Assembly: GCF_000168975.1 (NCBI RefSeq)
Contig: NZ_AAUW01000020.1
Location: 1 to 64,000, forward strand
DNA: 64,000 nt
Reading direction: 5' to 3'
Origin: Roseibium aggregatum IAM 12614
Lineage (GTDB): Bacteria > Pseudomonadota > Alphaproteobacteria > Rhizobiales > Stappiaceae
Positions 42,206-51,396 of the stretch are shown here, piece after piece (the stretch's first letter is position 1; every line of letters starts with the position of its first letter). The notes beneath the pieces were generated by a model. The model was not told the origin of the DNA and made no database searches. It worked only from the letters and a program-made list of their open reading frames with translations. A program made the translations under genes and the position numbers.

Positions 42206-43477
42206 ATGAAATACCTTAAGACACTTCTGGCAGCCGGGGCGATGAGCCTTGCCAGTCTGCCGGCATTTGCCCAGCAGGACATCACCTGGTGGGACTTTCT
42301 GAGCGGTGGTGACGGCGTTCGCATGAAGGCGCTGATCGAGCGCTTCAACGAAGAGCACCCGGACATCAAGATCAACGCGACCACCCTGGAATGGGGTGTG
42401 CCCTACTACACGAAGGTGCGCACCTCGGTCGCCGTCGGGCAGGGTCCGGACGTGATGACCTATCACCTGTCGCGCATGCCGCTCGGGCTTGAGGAAAACG
42501 TGCTGGACGTGATCAGCGATGATGATCTTGCCACTGCCGGTCTCAGCAAGGACGATTTCTTTCCAGCCGCCATTGCCGCTGCAAGCGATGCCGAAGGCAA
42601 CCTTCATGCAGTGCCCTTCGATATCCATTCGATCGTGCTCTACATCAACAAGAGCTATTTCAAGGGATCCCGCTTCCTCGATGACGAAGGCAACCTGACC
42701 GGCATTGAAAGCCTTGCCGATTTCGAGGAAGCGCTCGCGCTGGCCAAGGAGAACGGATCTGAAACACCTGTCTCCTATGCCACGGCTGACGATGGCAGCA
42801 CCTACCGGGTCTTCTTCACCCTGCTCAAGCAGCAGGGCGGCGAGCTGATCACCGACGGGGAAGTTCTGGCGGGTGACAATCTGGACAAGGCCGCCAATGC
42901 AATCGAGATCATGACCAACTGGCACAAGCAGGGTTGGCAGCCGGAACAGGCGGAATATCCGGCCTCCGTCGCCTTGTTCACCTCGGGCAAATCCGCCTTC
43001 CACATGAACGGCGTGTGGGAGGTTCCCACCCTGGTCGACATGTCCAGCAAGGGCACGCTCGGGTTCGACTGGGGCGCGGTGCAAATTCCAACCTTGCTTG
43101 GAACCACGGCCACCTGGGCGGATTCCCACGCATTCGCCATTCCCACCGGCAAGGAGATGAGCCCCGAAAAACGCGCGGCGGTGATGACCGCAATCGGATG
43201 GATGGAGAAGAACTCGATCTCCTGGGCCAGCGCCGGGCACATTCCTGCCTACAAGCCCGTCGCCACCAGCGATGAATTCGGACAGATGGAGCCGAATGCC
43301 ACCTATTCGTCTCTCGCCGACACCGCGGTCTATGATCCGAGATCGCCGATCGCCGGGGTGGCCTCGCCAGTCTATGACGCGACCATCAACATCATCTCGC
43401 CCGCCATGCATGGCTATCTTGAGCCGGCACAGGCTGCCCAGCAGGTGAAAGACGAACTCCAGTCGAAGATCCAGTAG
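42206..43477 (+). CDS. CUT1 extracellular sugar-binding protein
   Basis: A 423-residue family 1 solute-binding protein. The signal peptide ends LASLPAFAQ, followed by ITWWDFLSGGDGVRMKALI, VGQGPDVMTYHLSRM and FTSGKSAFHMNGVWEVP. GGGAGGAAG precedes the start. By context it binds arabinose-containing oligosaccharides handed to the GH51 enzyme. Confidence 0.92.
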   Translation: MKYLKTLLAAGAMSLASLPAFAQQDITWWDFLSGGDGVRMKALIERFNEEHPDIKINATTLEWGVPYYTKVRTSVAVGQGPDVMTYHLSRMPLGLEENVLDVISDDDLATAGLSKDDFFPAAIAAASDAEGNLHAVPFDIHSIVLYINKSYFKGSRFLDDEGNLTGIESLADFEEALALAKENGSETPVSYATADDGSTYRVFFTLLKQQGGELITDGEVLAGDNLDKAANAIEIMTNWHKQGWQPEQAEYPASVALFTSGKSAFHMNGVWEVPTLVDMSSKGTLGFDWGAVQIPTLLGTTATWADSHAFAIPTGKEMSPEKRAAVMTAIGWMEKNSISWASAGHIPAYKPVATSDEFGQMEPNATYSSLADTAVYDPRSPIAGVASPVYDATINIISPAMHGYLEPAQAAQQVKDELQSKIQ

Positions 43478-43499
43478 ACGCAAGCGCACTGCCTGCGAT

Positions 43500-43529
43500 G
43501 CCTGCCGCATCCAATGCGATGCGGCAGGC
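43500..43529 (+). terminator. intercistronic hairpin after the CUT1 binding protein
   Basis: GCCTGCCGCATC and GATGCGGCAGGC form a perfect 12-bp stem with a 6-nt loop and no T-run, 22 bp after the stop. Confidence 0.65.
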
Positions 43530-43562
43530 CTCTCACCGGGCGAGCAAAGGACGATTACAAAA

Positions 43563-44450
43563 GTGGCCATGATTACCAACCGGCGCAGGGAAGTGGCGGT
43601 CGCCATGACGCTCATTGCGCCCTTTGTCCTGACCTTCGTGCTGGTCTTTCTCTATCCGACCATCCGGATGATCGAGCTGAGCTTCACCGACGCGCCCCTG
43701 ATAGGTACGGGCGAGTGGGTCGGTCTGGCCAATTTCAAGCGGTTGCTGACTGACAATCTCTTCTATACGTCTTTGAAGAACAACGGTTACTTCGTTCTCC
43801 TGACCGTTGTCCCAACCACCGCGCTGGCCCTTGCCATCGCGATGATGATCACGCGCCTCAAAGGGCCGCTTCAGGCGCTCATTCTGGCGCTTTTCTTTCT
43901 GCCCTACATCCTGCCGGTGTCGGTCGTGACACAGATCTGGACCTGGATGCTGGATTTTCAGTTCGGCGTGCTGCAACCGGTGTTCGCGTTCTTTACCGGT
44001 AAACCGGTACCAGTTTTCAAGAACCCCTATTGGGTCATGCCGACGGTTGCCACCGTCACCATCTGGTGGACCAACGGATTCAATGTTCTCTTGTTCATCG
44101 CAGGCCTTCGCAACATCTCCAGCGACTATTATGAAGCCGCTGCCCTGGACGGCGCGACCCGCTGGCAACTGTTCACGAAGGTCACCTGGCCCCTGCTCTG
44201 GCCGGTCACGGCCCTGGTCTTGACCCTTCAACTCATCCTGCAGCTCAAGATTTTCGACCAGATCTACCTTCTGTCGTCCGGCGGGCCGTTCAACTCGTCC
44301 TATGTGCTGCTGCTGATGGTCTACCGGGAAGCCTTCCAGCTGAACCACGGCGGCTATGCCTCGGCCATCGCCCTGGTCCTGTTCGTGTTGATCGTGGTCG
44401 TGTCGGTCCTGCAATTCCAGCTCTTGCGCGCGGGAGGGAACAAGCAATGA
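43563..44450 (+). CDS. CUT1 sugar ABC permease (MalF-like)
   Basis: A 295-residue membrane protein with about six helices and the EAA loop ISSDYYEAAALDGATRWQLF. FVLVFLYPTIRMIELSFTDA is the typical first-helix region. GTG at 43563 or ATG at 43569 are both possible; the ribosome site AAAGGA is somewhat distant. Its stop overlaps the next permease start. Confidence 0.9.
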   Translation: MAMITNRRREVAVAMTLIAPFVLTFVLVFLYPTIRMIELSFTDAPLIGTGEWVGLANFKRLLTDNLFYTSLKNNGYFVLLTVVPTTALALAIAMMITRLKGPLQALILALFFLPYILPVSVVTQIWTWMLDFQFGVLQPVFAFFTGKPVPVFKNPYWVMPTVATVTIWWTNGFNVLLFIAGLRNISSDYYEAAALDGATRWQLFTKVTWPLLWPVTALVLTLQLILQLKIFDQIYLLSSGGPFNSSYVLLLMVYREAFQLNHGGYASAIALVLFVLIVVVSVLQFQLLRAGGNKQ

Positions 44451-45274
44451 AGACCCGCAAGCTTGAAAACTGGGTTCTGGGCATCGGCAGCCTGCTGGCG
44501 GCCGCCATCTGGGTCTTCCCGCTCTACTGGGCTTTCATCACCTCGATCCGCACCGAGGAAAGGGTCGTGAGCGAAGGCGCCGGGGTCATTCCCGACGAAT
44601 TCAACCTGTCGTCTTATCTTGCTGCCATCTTCGATACCAAGCTGCTCACCTGGTATTGGAATTCCATCGGCACCTCCGTGATCATCACGCTGGTCGTTAT
44701 CGTATCGGGCATGATGTGCGCCTATGCGATCTCGCAGATGCGGTTTCCCGGGCGGCGGCTGCTTTACGGCGTCGTACTCGCCAGCTTCATGGTGCCCTCG
44801 CAGGCGCTCGTGGTGACGCAGTTCATCCTGATGAACGACATGGGTCTGATCAACACCTGGGCCGGCATCATCCTGCCCCAGCTCATCGTTCCGGTGGTGA
44901 TCATCGTCTACAAGCAGTTCTTCGATGCCGTACCGAAGGAAATGCGCGAAGCCGTCGTTCTGGATGGCGGCGGTGATTATACGCTCTTGTTCAAGATCTA
45001 TCTGCCGCTGAACTGGGGCATCACCACCGCATTGGCGATCATCACCTTCATCAGCGCCTGGAACCAGTTTTTCTGGCCCTTTCTGGTCATCACCACGGAA
45101 AACCAGATGACGATCCCGGTGGGGATTACCCAGGTGAACGATGCCTTCGGCGTTTATTACGCCCGCCTGATGTCCGTCGCGCTTCTGGGTGCGATGCCCG
45201 TCGCCATTGCCTATCTGGTCTTCCAGAAGAAGGTGACGGAAGCTGTCATGATCTCATCGGGCGTGAAGGGTTGA
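44447..45274 (+). CDS. CUT1 sugar ABC permease (MalG-like)
   Basis: A 275-residue permease with the EAA loop VPKEMREAVVLDGGGDYTLL, then FKIYLPLNWG. The ATGA overlap couples it to the upstream permease. Last gene of the arabino-oligosaccharide operon. Confidence 0.9.
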   Translation: MKTRKLENWVLGIGSLLAAAIWVFPLYWAFITSIRTEERVVSEGAGVIPDEFNLSSYLAAIFDTKLLTWYWNSIGTSVIITLVVIVSGMMCAYAISQMRFPGRRLLYGVVLASFMVPSQALVVTQFILMNDMGLINTWAGIILPQLIVPVVIIVYKQFFDAVPKEMREAVVLDGGGDYTLLFKIYLPLNWGITTALAIITFISAWNQFFWPFLVITTENQMTIPVGITQVNDAFGVYYARLMSVALLGAMPVAIAYLVFQKKVTEAVMISSGVKG

Positions 45275-45324
45275 CGCCTGCCGGTGCTGCGGCCTCTGTC
45301 ATTCCGTTTTCCAAAAAATCTCCA

Positions 45325-45348
45325 GCCCCGCGAACGAAACCGCGGGGC
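45325..45348 (+). terminator. terminator hairpin after the CUT1 operon
   Basis: GCCCCGCG and CGCGGGGC make an 8-bp stem with an 8-nt loop, followed by a T-rich stretch. Confidence 0.5.
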
Positions 45349-45476
45349 AATCGTTCTTCTACAGACACTTGGATGCCGGTGCTGCACGTCATATGTCTAC
45401 GGCAGCAAGATCAGCATGACGAAGACGGTTGAGCACTCACTCCGTGTGTGTTTGGCAGACGGACGAGGAGTTCATA

Positions 45477-47471
45477 ATGACAGTTGGAGCCGGTCTCCCT
45501 ATTGTCCTGGCGGGACCGATCCTGCGCCGTGTCACAGCGAAAAGCGTAAGCGTCTGGCTTGCCGCATCGCGGCCCTGCGACGTGCGTCTGGAGTTTTTCC
45601 CAGAAGCCCAGCCTGACCTCAACCAGGTATTTGACACCGAAGCCTCTGACTGGCCCATCGTGAAGGCAGGAGAACACCTTTATTATCACCTCATCGACAT
45701 CGAGCTGAAGACATCGCTGCCAATTGACGCGCTGATTTCCTATCGGCTGAGCGTCAGGCCCACCGACTGTGCGCAGGAAGGCTGGCAGGATCACACGGTG
45801 TGGGCGCCCGATCTTTGCTATCCGGGGCGCGACCTGCCGTGCTTCAGGGTGCCCGACCGCATCACCTCTCTCTTGCACGGCTCCTGCCGAAAACCGCATG
45901 CGCGCACCCGCGACGGGCTCGCCGGAGCCGATGAGCTCCTGCGTCAGGCGCTCGGATCCACGGAGGCAAACGATTCAGACACACCCGCGCTGCCGTCGGT
46001 GCTCATCATGAGCGGGGACCAGATATATGCCGACGATGTTGCCGGGCCGATGTTGCAGGCAATCAGCCTGCTCGTTGAGAAACTCGGCCTGCCAGATGAA
46101 CCGCTGGATGGTGCCGAGCCCGGCCTGCCGGCATCCGGCAGCGCCCTGCGAGAAGCCGGCAACCTGCTCTATCATCGCGATAAACTTCTGCCCCGGGTCT
46201 ACAAGGATAAAACCGTGTTCGACGTTCTGTTCGGCGGCACGGAAAAGCCGGTGTTCACCACCCAGCACGCCCGCAACCACCTTGTCACACTCGGCGAGAT
46301 GCTGGCCATGTATCTTCTCGTGTGGTCGCCTGCCCCTTGGCAAGACATGCCGGAGGTGGAAGCCCCGGAGGGCCTGGAGGGCGAAGACGCGGAGATGTAT
46401 GCCGAGGAGACGGAAACGCTGAAGGGTTTCCGGGCCGATCTGCCCGCCTGCAGACGGTTGATGGCGCATCTTCCTACGGCGATGATTTTCGACGATCACG
46501 ACATTACGGACGACTGGAACCTGTCGCTCGCCTGGGAGCAGGCCGCATATACCCACCCGCTGTCGCGCCGGGTGATCGGCAATGCCCTTATCGCCTATGC
46601 ACTCAACCAGGCCTGGGGAAACAGGGCAGAGGCCATCGGGCCGGAGATCATTCCCTGCGTCGAAGCCGCACTCAATGCGCCAGGTTCAGAGGCACATGAA
46701 GACGCAATCACCAGCCTGCTTGACTACGAGCAGTGGGACTATCAGTGGCAGACGACCCCGCCGCTGATCGTTCTGGACACAAGAACGCGGCGCTGGCGGT
46801 CCGAACGCCGCGCCAGCGACCCTTCCGGCCTTCTGGACTGGGAGGCGGTAACGGACCTTCAGACTCACCTGAAAGGTGAAGATGCGGTTCTTCTCGTAAG
46901 CGCAGCGCCTATCTTTGGCGTCAAACTGATCGAAACGGTGCAGAAGTTGTTCACGCTTGCGGGCAAGCCACTGACTGTCGATGCGGAATACTGGATGGCC
47001 CATCCGGGAACCGCGAGCGCGATCCTGAACGTGTTCAGTCACCGTGGCACCCCCCAGCATTTCGTCATCCTTTCCGGCGATGTGCACTACTCGTTCGTCT
47101 ACGATGTCGAATTGCGCCAGTCGGCACCGAAGCTTTCCGGCGAAATCGGCGACGGACCGAAGATCTGGCAGATCTGCAGCAGCGGCATCAAGAACAAGTG
47201 GCCGGACAAGCTGATCAATATCCTCGATCGCGGCAACAGATGGGCCTTTTCGCCCCGCTCGCCCTTGAACTGGTTTACGAAGCGCCGCGGCATGCGCGTC
47301 ATTCCGCGCAAGCCCGTCGGCACGCCGCATGGCCGCCGGCTGCTGAATGCATCCGGCATCGGACTTGTGGAGCTGGATGAAACGGGTGCACCGGTGCACA
47401 TTCACGAAGTTCTGCCGGACGGCTCATTTGTGTCGTTCGAACGCCGTGAAGCGGAAGCCCGCGAAGACTGA
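45477..47471 (+). CDS. PhoD-like metallophosphatase
   Basis: A 664-residue member of the alkaline phosphatase D-like family. Metal-binding motifs are IMSGDQIYADD, MIFDDHDITDDWN and VILSGDVHYSF. The N-terminal part (GPILRRVTAKSVSVWLAASRP) is a Fn3-like PhoD_N-type domain. There is no Tat or Sec signal, unlike classical secreted PhoD, so it may be cytoplasmic. GAGGAG precedes ATG 45477; the frame is open upstream. Residues 330-360 are unusually acidic. Phosphodiester or phosphate-polymer substrates are possible. Confidence 0.85.
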   Translation: MTVGAGLPIVLAGPILRRVTAKSVSVWLAASRPCDVRLEFFPEAQPDLNQVFDTEASDWPIVKAGEHLYYHLIDIELKTSLPIDALISYRLSVRPTDCAQEGWQDHTVWAPDLCYPGRDLPCFRVPDRITSLLHGSCRKPHARTRDGLAGADELLRQALGSTEANDSDTPALPSVLIMSGDQIYADDVAGPMLQAISLLVEKLGLPDEPLDGAEPGLPASGSALREAGNLLYHRDKLLPRVYKDKTVFDVLFGGTEKPVFTTQHARNHLVTLGEMLAMYLLVWSPAPWQDMPEVEAPEGLEGEDAEMYAEETETLKGFRADLPACRRLMAHLPTAMIFDDHDITDDWNLSLAWEQAAYTHPLSRRVIGNALIAYALNQAWGNRAEAIGPEIIPCVEAALNAPGSEAHEDAITSLLDYEQWDYQWQTTPPLIVLDTRTRRWRSERRASDPSGLLDWEAVTDLQTHLKGEDAVLLVSAAPIFGVKLIETVQKLFTLAGKPLTVDAEYWMAHPGTASAILNVFSHRGTPQHFVILSGDVHYSFVYDVELRQSAPKLSGEIGDGPKIWQICSSGIKNKWPDKLINILDRGNRWAFSPRSPLNWFTKRRGMRVIPRKPVGTPHGRRLLNASGIGLVELDETGAPVHIHEVLPDGSFVSFERREAEARED

Positions 47472-47495
47472 TGCTTGCCGTGCAAGCCTTTTCAT

Positions 47496-48128
47496 TCAGC
47501 GCGTGATCGCCATCAGCGCGCTGCCGCCGATCATGAACCCGCCGCCAGCGTACCCCATGCGCCGCCGGGCCTTGCTGGTCTGAAAGACTTTCCGCGCGCG
47601 TGCGGCGAGAACGGCATAGCCGGTCAGAAGCCCCATGACGACAAGGCTGGAGGTTACCGTCAGAACCGCGAGCTGGACCGCCAAATCACCTGTGGGGTCG
47701 ATGAATTGGGCAAGGAAGGCCATGTAGAACACGATGGCCTTGGGATTGAAGATGGCAGTCAGCGTGCCGGCCCAGAAACTGCGCCAAAAACTGCCTTTGG
47801 GCGAATGTGTCTGGACTGACGTTTCGACGCTCCCGCCGTCGCGACGGGCCTCCCGGATCTGGCTGTACCCCAGCCAGGCGAGATAGAGGACACCAACCCA
47901 TTTCACTGTCTGGAACAGAACGGTGGACGCGGCCAGAATTGCGCCGACGCCTGCAAAGGAGAGGCCTGTCAGAACGATGCTTCCAACAACATCGCCGAGA
48001 ATGCACATCATCGCCGCGGTTTTCCCCCGCATGAGGGTTTGACCGACGACAAGCATCACGCTCGGCCCGGGAATGATGGTCAGAACGACACAGGCAAGTG
48101 TGTAGGCAAGCCAGGTTTCCAGAGACAC
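47496..48128 (-). CDS. LysE/RhtB-family amino-acid exporter
   Basis: A 210-residue protein with six hydrophobic helices; IPGPSVMLVVGQTLMRGKTA is the LysE/RhtB N-terminal signature, and AGTLTAIFNPKAIVFY is the central one. A GTG at 48128 with AAGGAG at 8 bp is the preferred start. It begins 2 bp after the EamA gene stop, so the two exporters are co-translated. Confidence 0.88.
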   Translation of the reverse strand: MSLETWLAYTLACVVLTIIPGPSVMLVVGQTLMRGKTAAMMCILGDVVGSIVLTGLSFAGVGAILAASTVLFQTVKWVGVLYLAWLGYSQIREARRDGGSVETSVQTHSPKGSFWRSFWAGTLTAIFNPKAIVFYMAFLAQFIDPTGDLAVQLAVLTVTSSLVVMGLLTGYAVLAARARKVFQTSKARRRMGYAGGGFMIGGSALMAITR

Positions 48129-48130
48129 GG

Positions 48131-49084
48131 TCAACTCTCCTTCGGGGCCGGGCACCGGCGGCCGACAGTAATAGGCACGGAGGCAAGAAGGGCAGCACAG
48201 CCGATAAGGGCGATGCCGGTGAGATCAGTCCTGTCTGGCATATCTGCGAAGAACAGCACACCCCAGATGACAGCGAAAACGAGATAACCATTGTCGAAGA
48301 GACCAATCAATGGGGCTGGTGCCAATTGATAGGCACATGCCACCGCGACCGTGATGACAGAAAGCAGCAGCCCCAAAAGCATCAAAAGGCCCCACCCGGA
48401 CAATGAAAGAGCGGGCCAGGCGCTCAGCAGAAATCCCGCGCCATCAGAAGCAGACACGAGGTGAAGCACTGCCACATAGACACCGCCAGAACCGGCCAGC
48501 ACGAGGTTCAGGTTGAACGCCAACGCAAGCGGCGGCACGTACCTGCACCTGGCGGAGGTAATGACCGCCGCAAGCGCATAAAAGAACCCCGCCAGCAGAG
48601 GCAGAACCATGACCGGAGAAACGTCCCCGATGCCCGGGCGCAGGAGGATGACGACCCCCGACAGTCCCAGGGCAATTGAAACGCTACCTTTCACCCCGAC
48701 AGGCCTGCCAAGGAAAACCGATGTCAGAACAGCCATCCACAAAGGCGAGGTGTAATAGCAGGCAGCGGCAAGGGAAAGCGGCATCAGCGGCAGCGCGGCG
48801 TAGTAGCAGCCCCACATCAGGGCAAGGCACAGGCTGCGGAGCCACACCCAGATGGTCACAGCGTGCCAAACGTGCGAACCAACCCCCGTGACGGCGAGCA
48901 CAAGCGCGAGCAGAACGGCCGCGACAACAGAGCGAACCAGAAGCAACTGGCCAAGCGCAACGCCATCGCTGTTCAGCTTGACCAATGCGTCAGACAGGGA
49001 CAGCAGCAGCACCGCGCCTGTAATCGAAAGGATGCCGGCGAGCACCGCTCCACCTTGTTGTTTCGGCAGAAATAAAGATATCAT
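48131..49084 (-). CDS. EamA/DMT-family transporter
   Basis: A 317-residue drug/metabolite-transporter protein with ten predicted helices in two EamA repeats (first LLLSLSDALVKLNSDG, second PLLAGFFYALAAVITSARCR). It is divergent from the LysR gene at 49154 (69 bp between starts) and followed by a LysE exporter. Efflux of an amino acid or related metabolite under LysR control is inferred. Confidence 0.88.
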   Translation of the reverse strand: MISLFLPKQQGGAVLAGILSITGAVLLLSLSDALVKLNSDGVALGQLLLVRSVVAAVLLALVLAVTGVGSHVWHAVTIWVWLRSLCLALMWGCYYAALPLMPLSLAAACYYTSPLWMAVLTSVFLGRPVGVKGSVSIALGLSGVVILLRPGIGDVSPVMVLPLLAGFFYALAAVITSARCRYVPPLALAFNLNLVLAGSGGVYVAVLHLVSASDGAGFLLSAWPALSLSGWGLLMLLGLLLSVITVAVACAYQLAPAPLIGLFDNGYLVFAVIWGVLFFADMPDRTDLTGIALIGCAALLASVPITVGRRCPAPKES

Positions 49085-49153
49085 TTCCTCATGTGATCAC
49101 AGCTTCCGATGCTGGAAAAATGAGAAATTTCGAAAAATACATGACTGAAACGC

Positions 49154-50047
49154 ATGCATAAGGACGACCTTCCGCTGGCCCGTCTGAGGCCGTTCGAGGC
49201 TGCTGCACGGTATGAAAGCTTTACGCGCGCCGCAGACGAACTGGGCCTCACCCAGACAGCCATCAGCAGACAGATCGGTCAGCTTGAAGAAGAGTTGGGC
49301 GTGCGTCTTTTCGAACGGCGCAACCGCGCGGTGTTTGTGACGGAGGAAGGGAAACGTCTGGGCCAGGTTGTCGGTGAGGCCTTGCGGGCAATTCGCACGG
49401 AAGTTGCCTCAATCAGGGGAACAGCCGATCCCGACACGATCGTCCTGCGCTGTCAGCTCTGCGAGGCGTTCTACTGGCTGATGCCGCGCCTCTCAGGATT
49501 TCATGCGGCACACCCCGAAATCCAGCTTCAGCTTGTCAGCGCTCTGGAACCCTTGACGGAAGCCCGGGAGCCCTTCGACGTCGCCCTTCAGACCACGGGC
49601 CGAGCCTCCGGAGCCGCACGCCTGCTGTTCACGGCATCGGACGAGATTTTCCCGGTGTGTGCTCCGTCCCTTTTAAAAGACCTTCCCTTGCCACTGACAC
49701 CGGAACAACTTTCAAGTTTGCCGCTCCTGTCGCACCGGGTCGTGCCTCAGGACTGGTTTGACTGGCCGGACTGGTACGAAGCCATCGGCATGCCCCGTCG
49801 GGCAAACCCGAAGATCATTTATTTCGACAGTTATCCGCTGGTGCTTCAGGCGGCCGTTGCCGGTCAGGGCGTTGCGCTTGGCTGGAGATGCACGGTAAGC
49901 GGCCTCGTTGAAGAAGGCAAGTTGTGCACGCCCTGCGACATAATCCTGAAGAGACCGAGCGAAATCTCGGTCTATCGGGGCACAAAACAGTCGCAGCATG
50001 TGGCCGTCGACCGTTTGATCGCCTGGCTTCGCACCGAGTTGGCGTGA
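49154..50047 (+). CDS. LysR-family regulator, GcvA-like
   Basis: A 297-residue LysR protein. LARLRPFEAAARYESFTRAA and TQTAISRQIGQLEEELGVRL form the wHTH. The GcvA-type effector domain has ASDEIFPVCAPSLL and QAAVAGQGVALGW. Transcribed divergently from the EamA-LysE exporters, its likely targets. Confidence 0.9.
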   Translation: MHKDDLPLARLRPFEAAARYESFTRAADELGLTQTAISRQIGQLEEELGVRLFERRNRAVFVTEEGKRLGQVVGEALRAIRTEVASIRGTADPDTIVLRCQLCEAFYWLMPRLSGFHAAHPEIQLQLVSALEPLTEAREPFDVALQTTGRASGAARLLFTASDEIFPVCAPSLLKDLPLPLTPEQLSSLPLLSHRVVPQDWFDWPDWYEAIGMPRRANPKIIYFDSYPLVLQAAVAGQGVALGWRCTVSGLVEEGKLCTPCDIILKRPSEISVYRGTKQSQHVAVDRLIAWLRTELA

Positions 50048-50089
50048 ACCGGAAGTGCTGAAATCAGTGGCAACTGCCGGCTGCCTGTT

Positions 50090-51091
50090 TCAGCCATCAA
50101 CGTGCTGGGCGCGGTCCGCGCAATAGGTAATGAACATGTCGACGTTCTCGGGCGAACCGAAGATCAGCGGTATGTTCTGGTGCAGGCTTTCGGGCAACAG
50201 GTCCAGAATGGGCGATTGCCCGTCCGTTGCCTTGCCGCCCCCCTGCTCTATCAGGAACGCGATCGGGATGGCTTCATAGATCAGGCGCAGCCGGCCGTTT
50301 TCATACCCTGGCCGCTGATCGCCGGGATAGAAGAACAATCCGCCCTGAAGCAGAATCCGGTGAAACTCGCCCACGGCGGAGGCCAGCCAGCGCATGTTGT
50401 AGTTTTCACCCAACCGCCCCTCCTTGCCCTTGAGAACGTCCTCGGAAAACCGCTTTACCGCCTCCGGCCAATGCCGTGCGTTGGAGGCGTTGAACGCCAG
50501 TGTGCGGGACTTGGCCGGCACCTGGTGGTTTTCCCGCAACATCCTGAACGTCCCCTCTGCCCTGTCGAAGACAGCAAGGTGAAGACCATTGCCCAGGCTG
50601 AAGCCGAGATCTGTCGAATGGCCGAACGCAACATATCCGGCCGCAATGACGGATCGTCCCGTGCACAGGAAACCTTGTTCGGTTGCCGGCAGGATCGAAA
50701 ACAGCGTCCCGAGCGGTGCGCCCGTGCCGATGCTGCCCGAACCGTCGATCGGGTCGATGGCAACGTCCAGCGTGCCTTCCGGATTGAGAAGGATGATCTC
50801 TTCCGCTTCTTCGGAAAGGAGTTGCCGAACACCGGCTGCCCGAAGCGCCTCGACCATATGCAGATGCGCGCCGACGTCGAGGGCCTTTTGCCGGTCTCCG
50901 CTTTCATTGGTGCCGACGACCTCGCCTGGGTCTCCCGGCAAACTTCCCGCAGCCAGCCTGTCTGCCAGCGCGCCGGACGCATCGGCAATGGCTTCGAGGA
51001 CGGAGGCCGTATCGCTCGCCGCGTGCTGTCTTGCCAGATACGCCTTCAGCGTCTCAGCCTTTATGTCCGTGTCGTTCGGAAGTTTCAGCAT
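50090..51091 (-). CDS. fbp: class I fructose-1,6-bisphosphatase
   Basis: A 333-residue enzyme of gluconeogenesis. The metal/phosphate motif IDPIDGSGSIG is at about 112-122, with SEEAEE just before it (metal ligands). The substrate part includes NYNMRWLASAVGEFHRILLQ, and YEAIPIAFLIEQGGG precedes the end. It stands alone between other units. A second copy on an accessory replicon would help growth on sugar acids or glycerol phosphates. Confidence 0.92.
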   Translation of the reverse strand: MLKLPNDTDIKAETLKAYLARQHAASDTASVLEAIADASGALADRLAAGSLPGDPGEVVGTNESGDRQKALDVGAHLHMVEALRAAGVRQLLSEEAEEIILLNPEGTLDVAIDPIDGSGSIGTGAPLGTLFSILPATEQGFLCTGRSVIAAGYVAFGHSTDLGFSLGNGLHLAVFDRAEGTFRMLRENHQVPAKSRTLAFNASNARHWPEAVKRFSEDVLKGKEGRLGENYNMRWLASAVGEFHRILLQGGLFFYPGDQRPGYENGRLRLIYEAIPIAFLIEQGGGKATDGQSPILDLLPESLHQNIPLIFGSPENVDMFITYCADRAQHVDG

Positions 51092-51352
51092 GGTTCCTTA
51101 ATTTCCCGGGCAGGGTCATCTGTTGCGGTGGGACCGCATGTTACGTCGTTTCCAGCGCGTCAGGTGGCTCTGAAAGCAAGATCATGCCCCTATAAAGGCT
51201 TTCGGTTCTGTCTGCTACCAATCGCGCCACGATTACGGCAATCGGCTGCACACGCATGTGGCATCGGCCGCCAGTTCCATACACCCCTTCTGTGACAACG
51301 TTTGATCGTTTGTGACCGGATCTGGCTTGCAGGAGGAAACCCATTGATTTAA

Positions 51353-51374
51353 ATTGTTTGTAATAATAATAAAC
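51353..51374. promoter_or_regulatory. operator candidate upstream of the uxaB-like gene
   Basis: ATTGTTTGTA followed by TAATAATAAAC makes a GTTT-N11-AAAC inverted repeat. The same ATTGTTTGTA occurs at 54443-54452 in the gntR/permease divergent region, and GTTTTTAATAATTAAAC lies at 54500-54516. Confidence 0.45.
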
Positions 51375-51396
51375 ATAACATCATTCGGAGGACAAA

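Noticed and set aside
41984..43615. 543-codon minus-strand frame
   Set aside because: Antisense shadow of the CUT1 binding protein; high GC keeps the opposite frame open.
50102..51295. 397-codon plus-strand frame
   Set aside because: Opposite the fructose-bisphosphatase gene; no recognisable protein.
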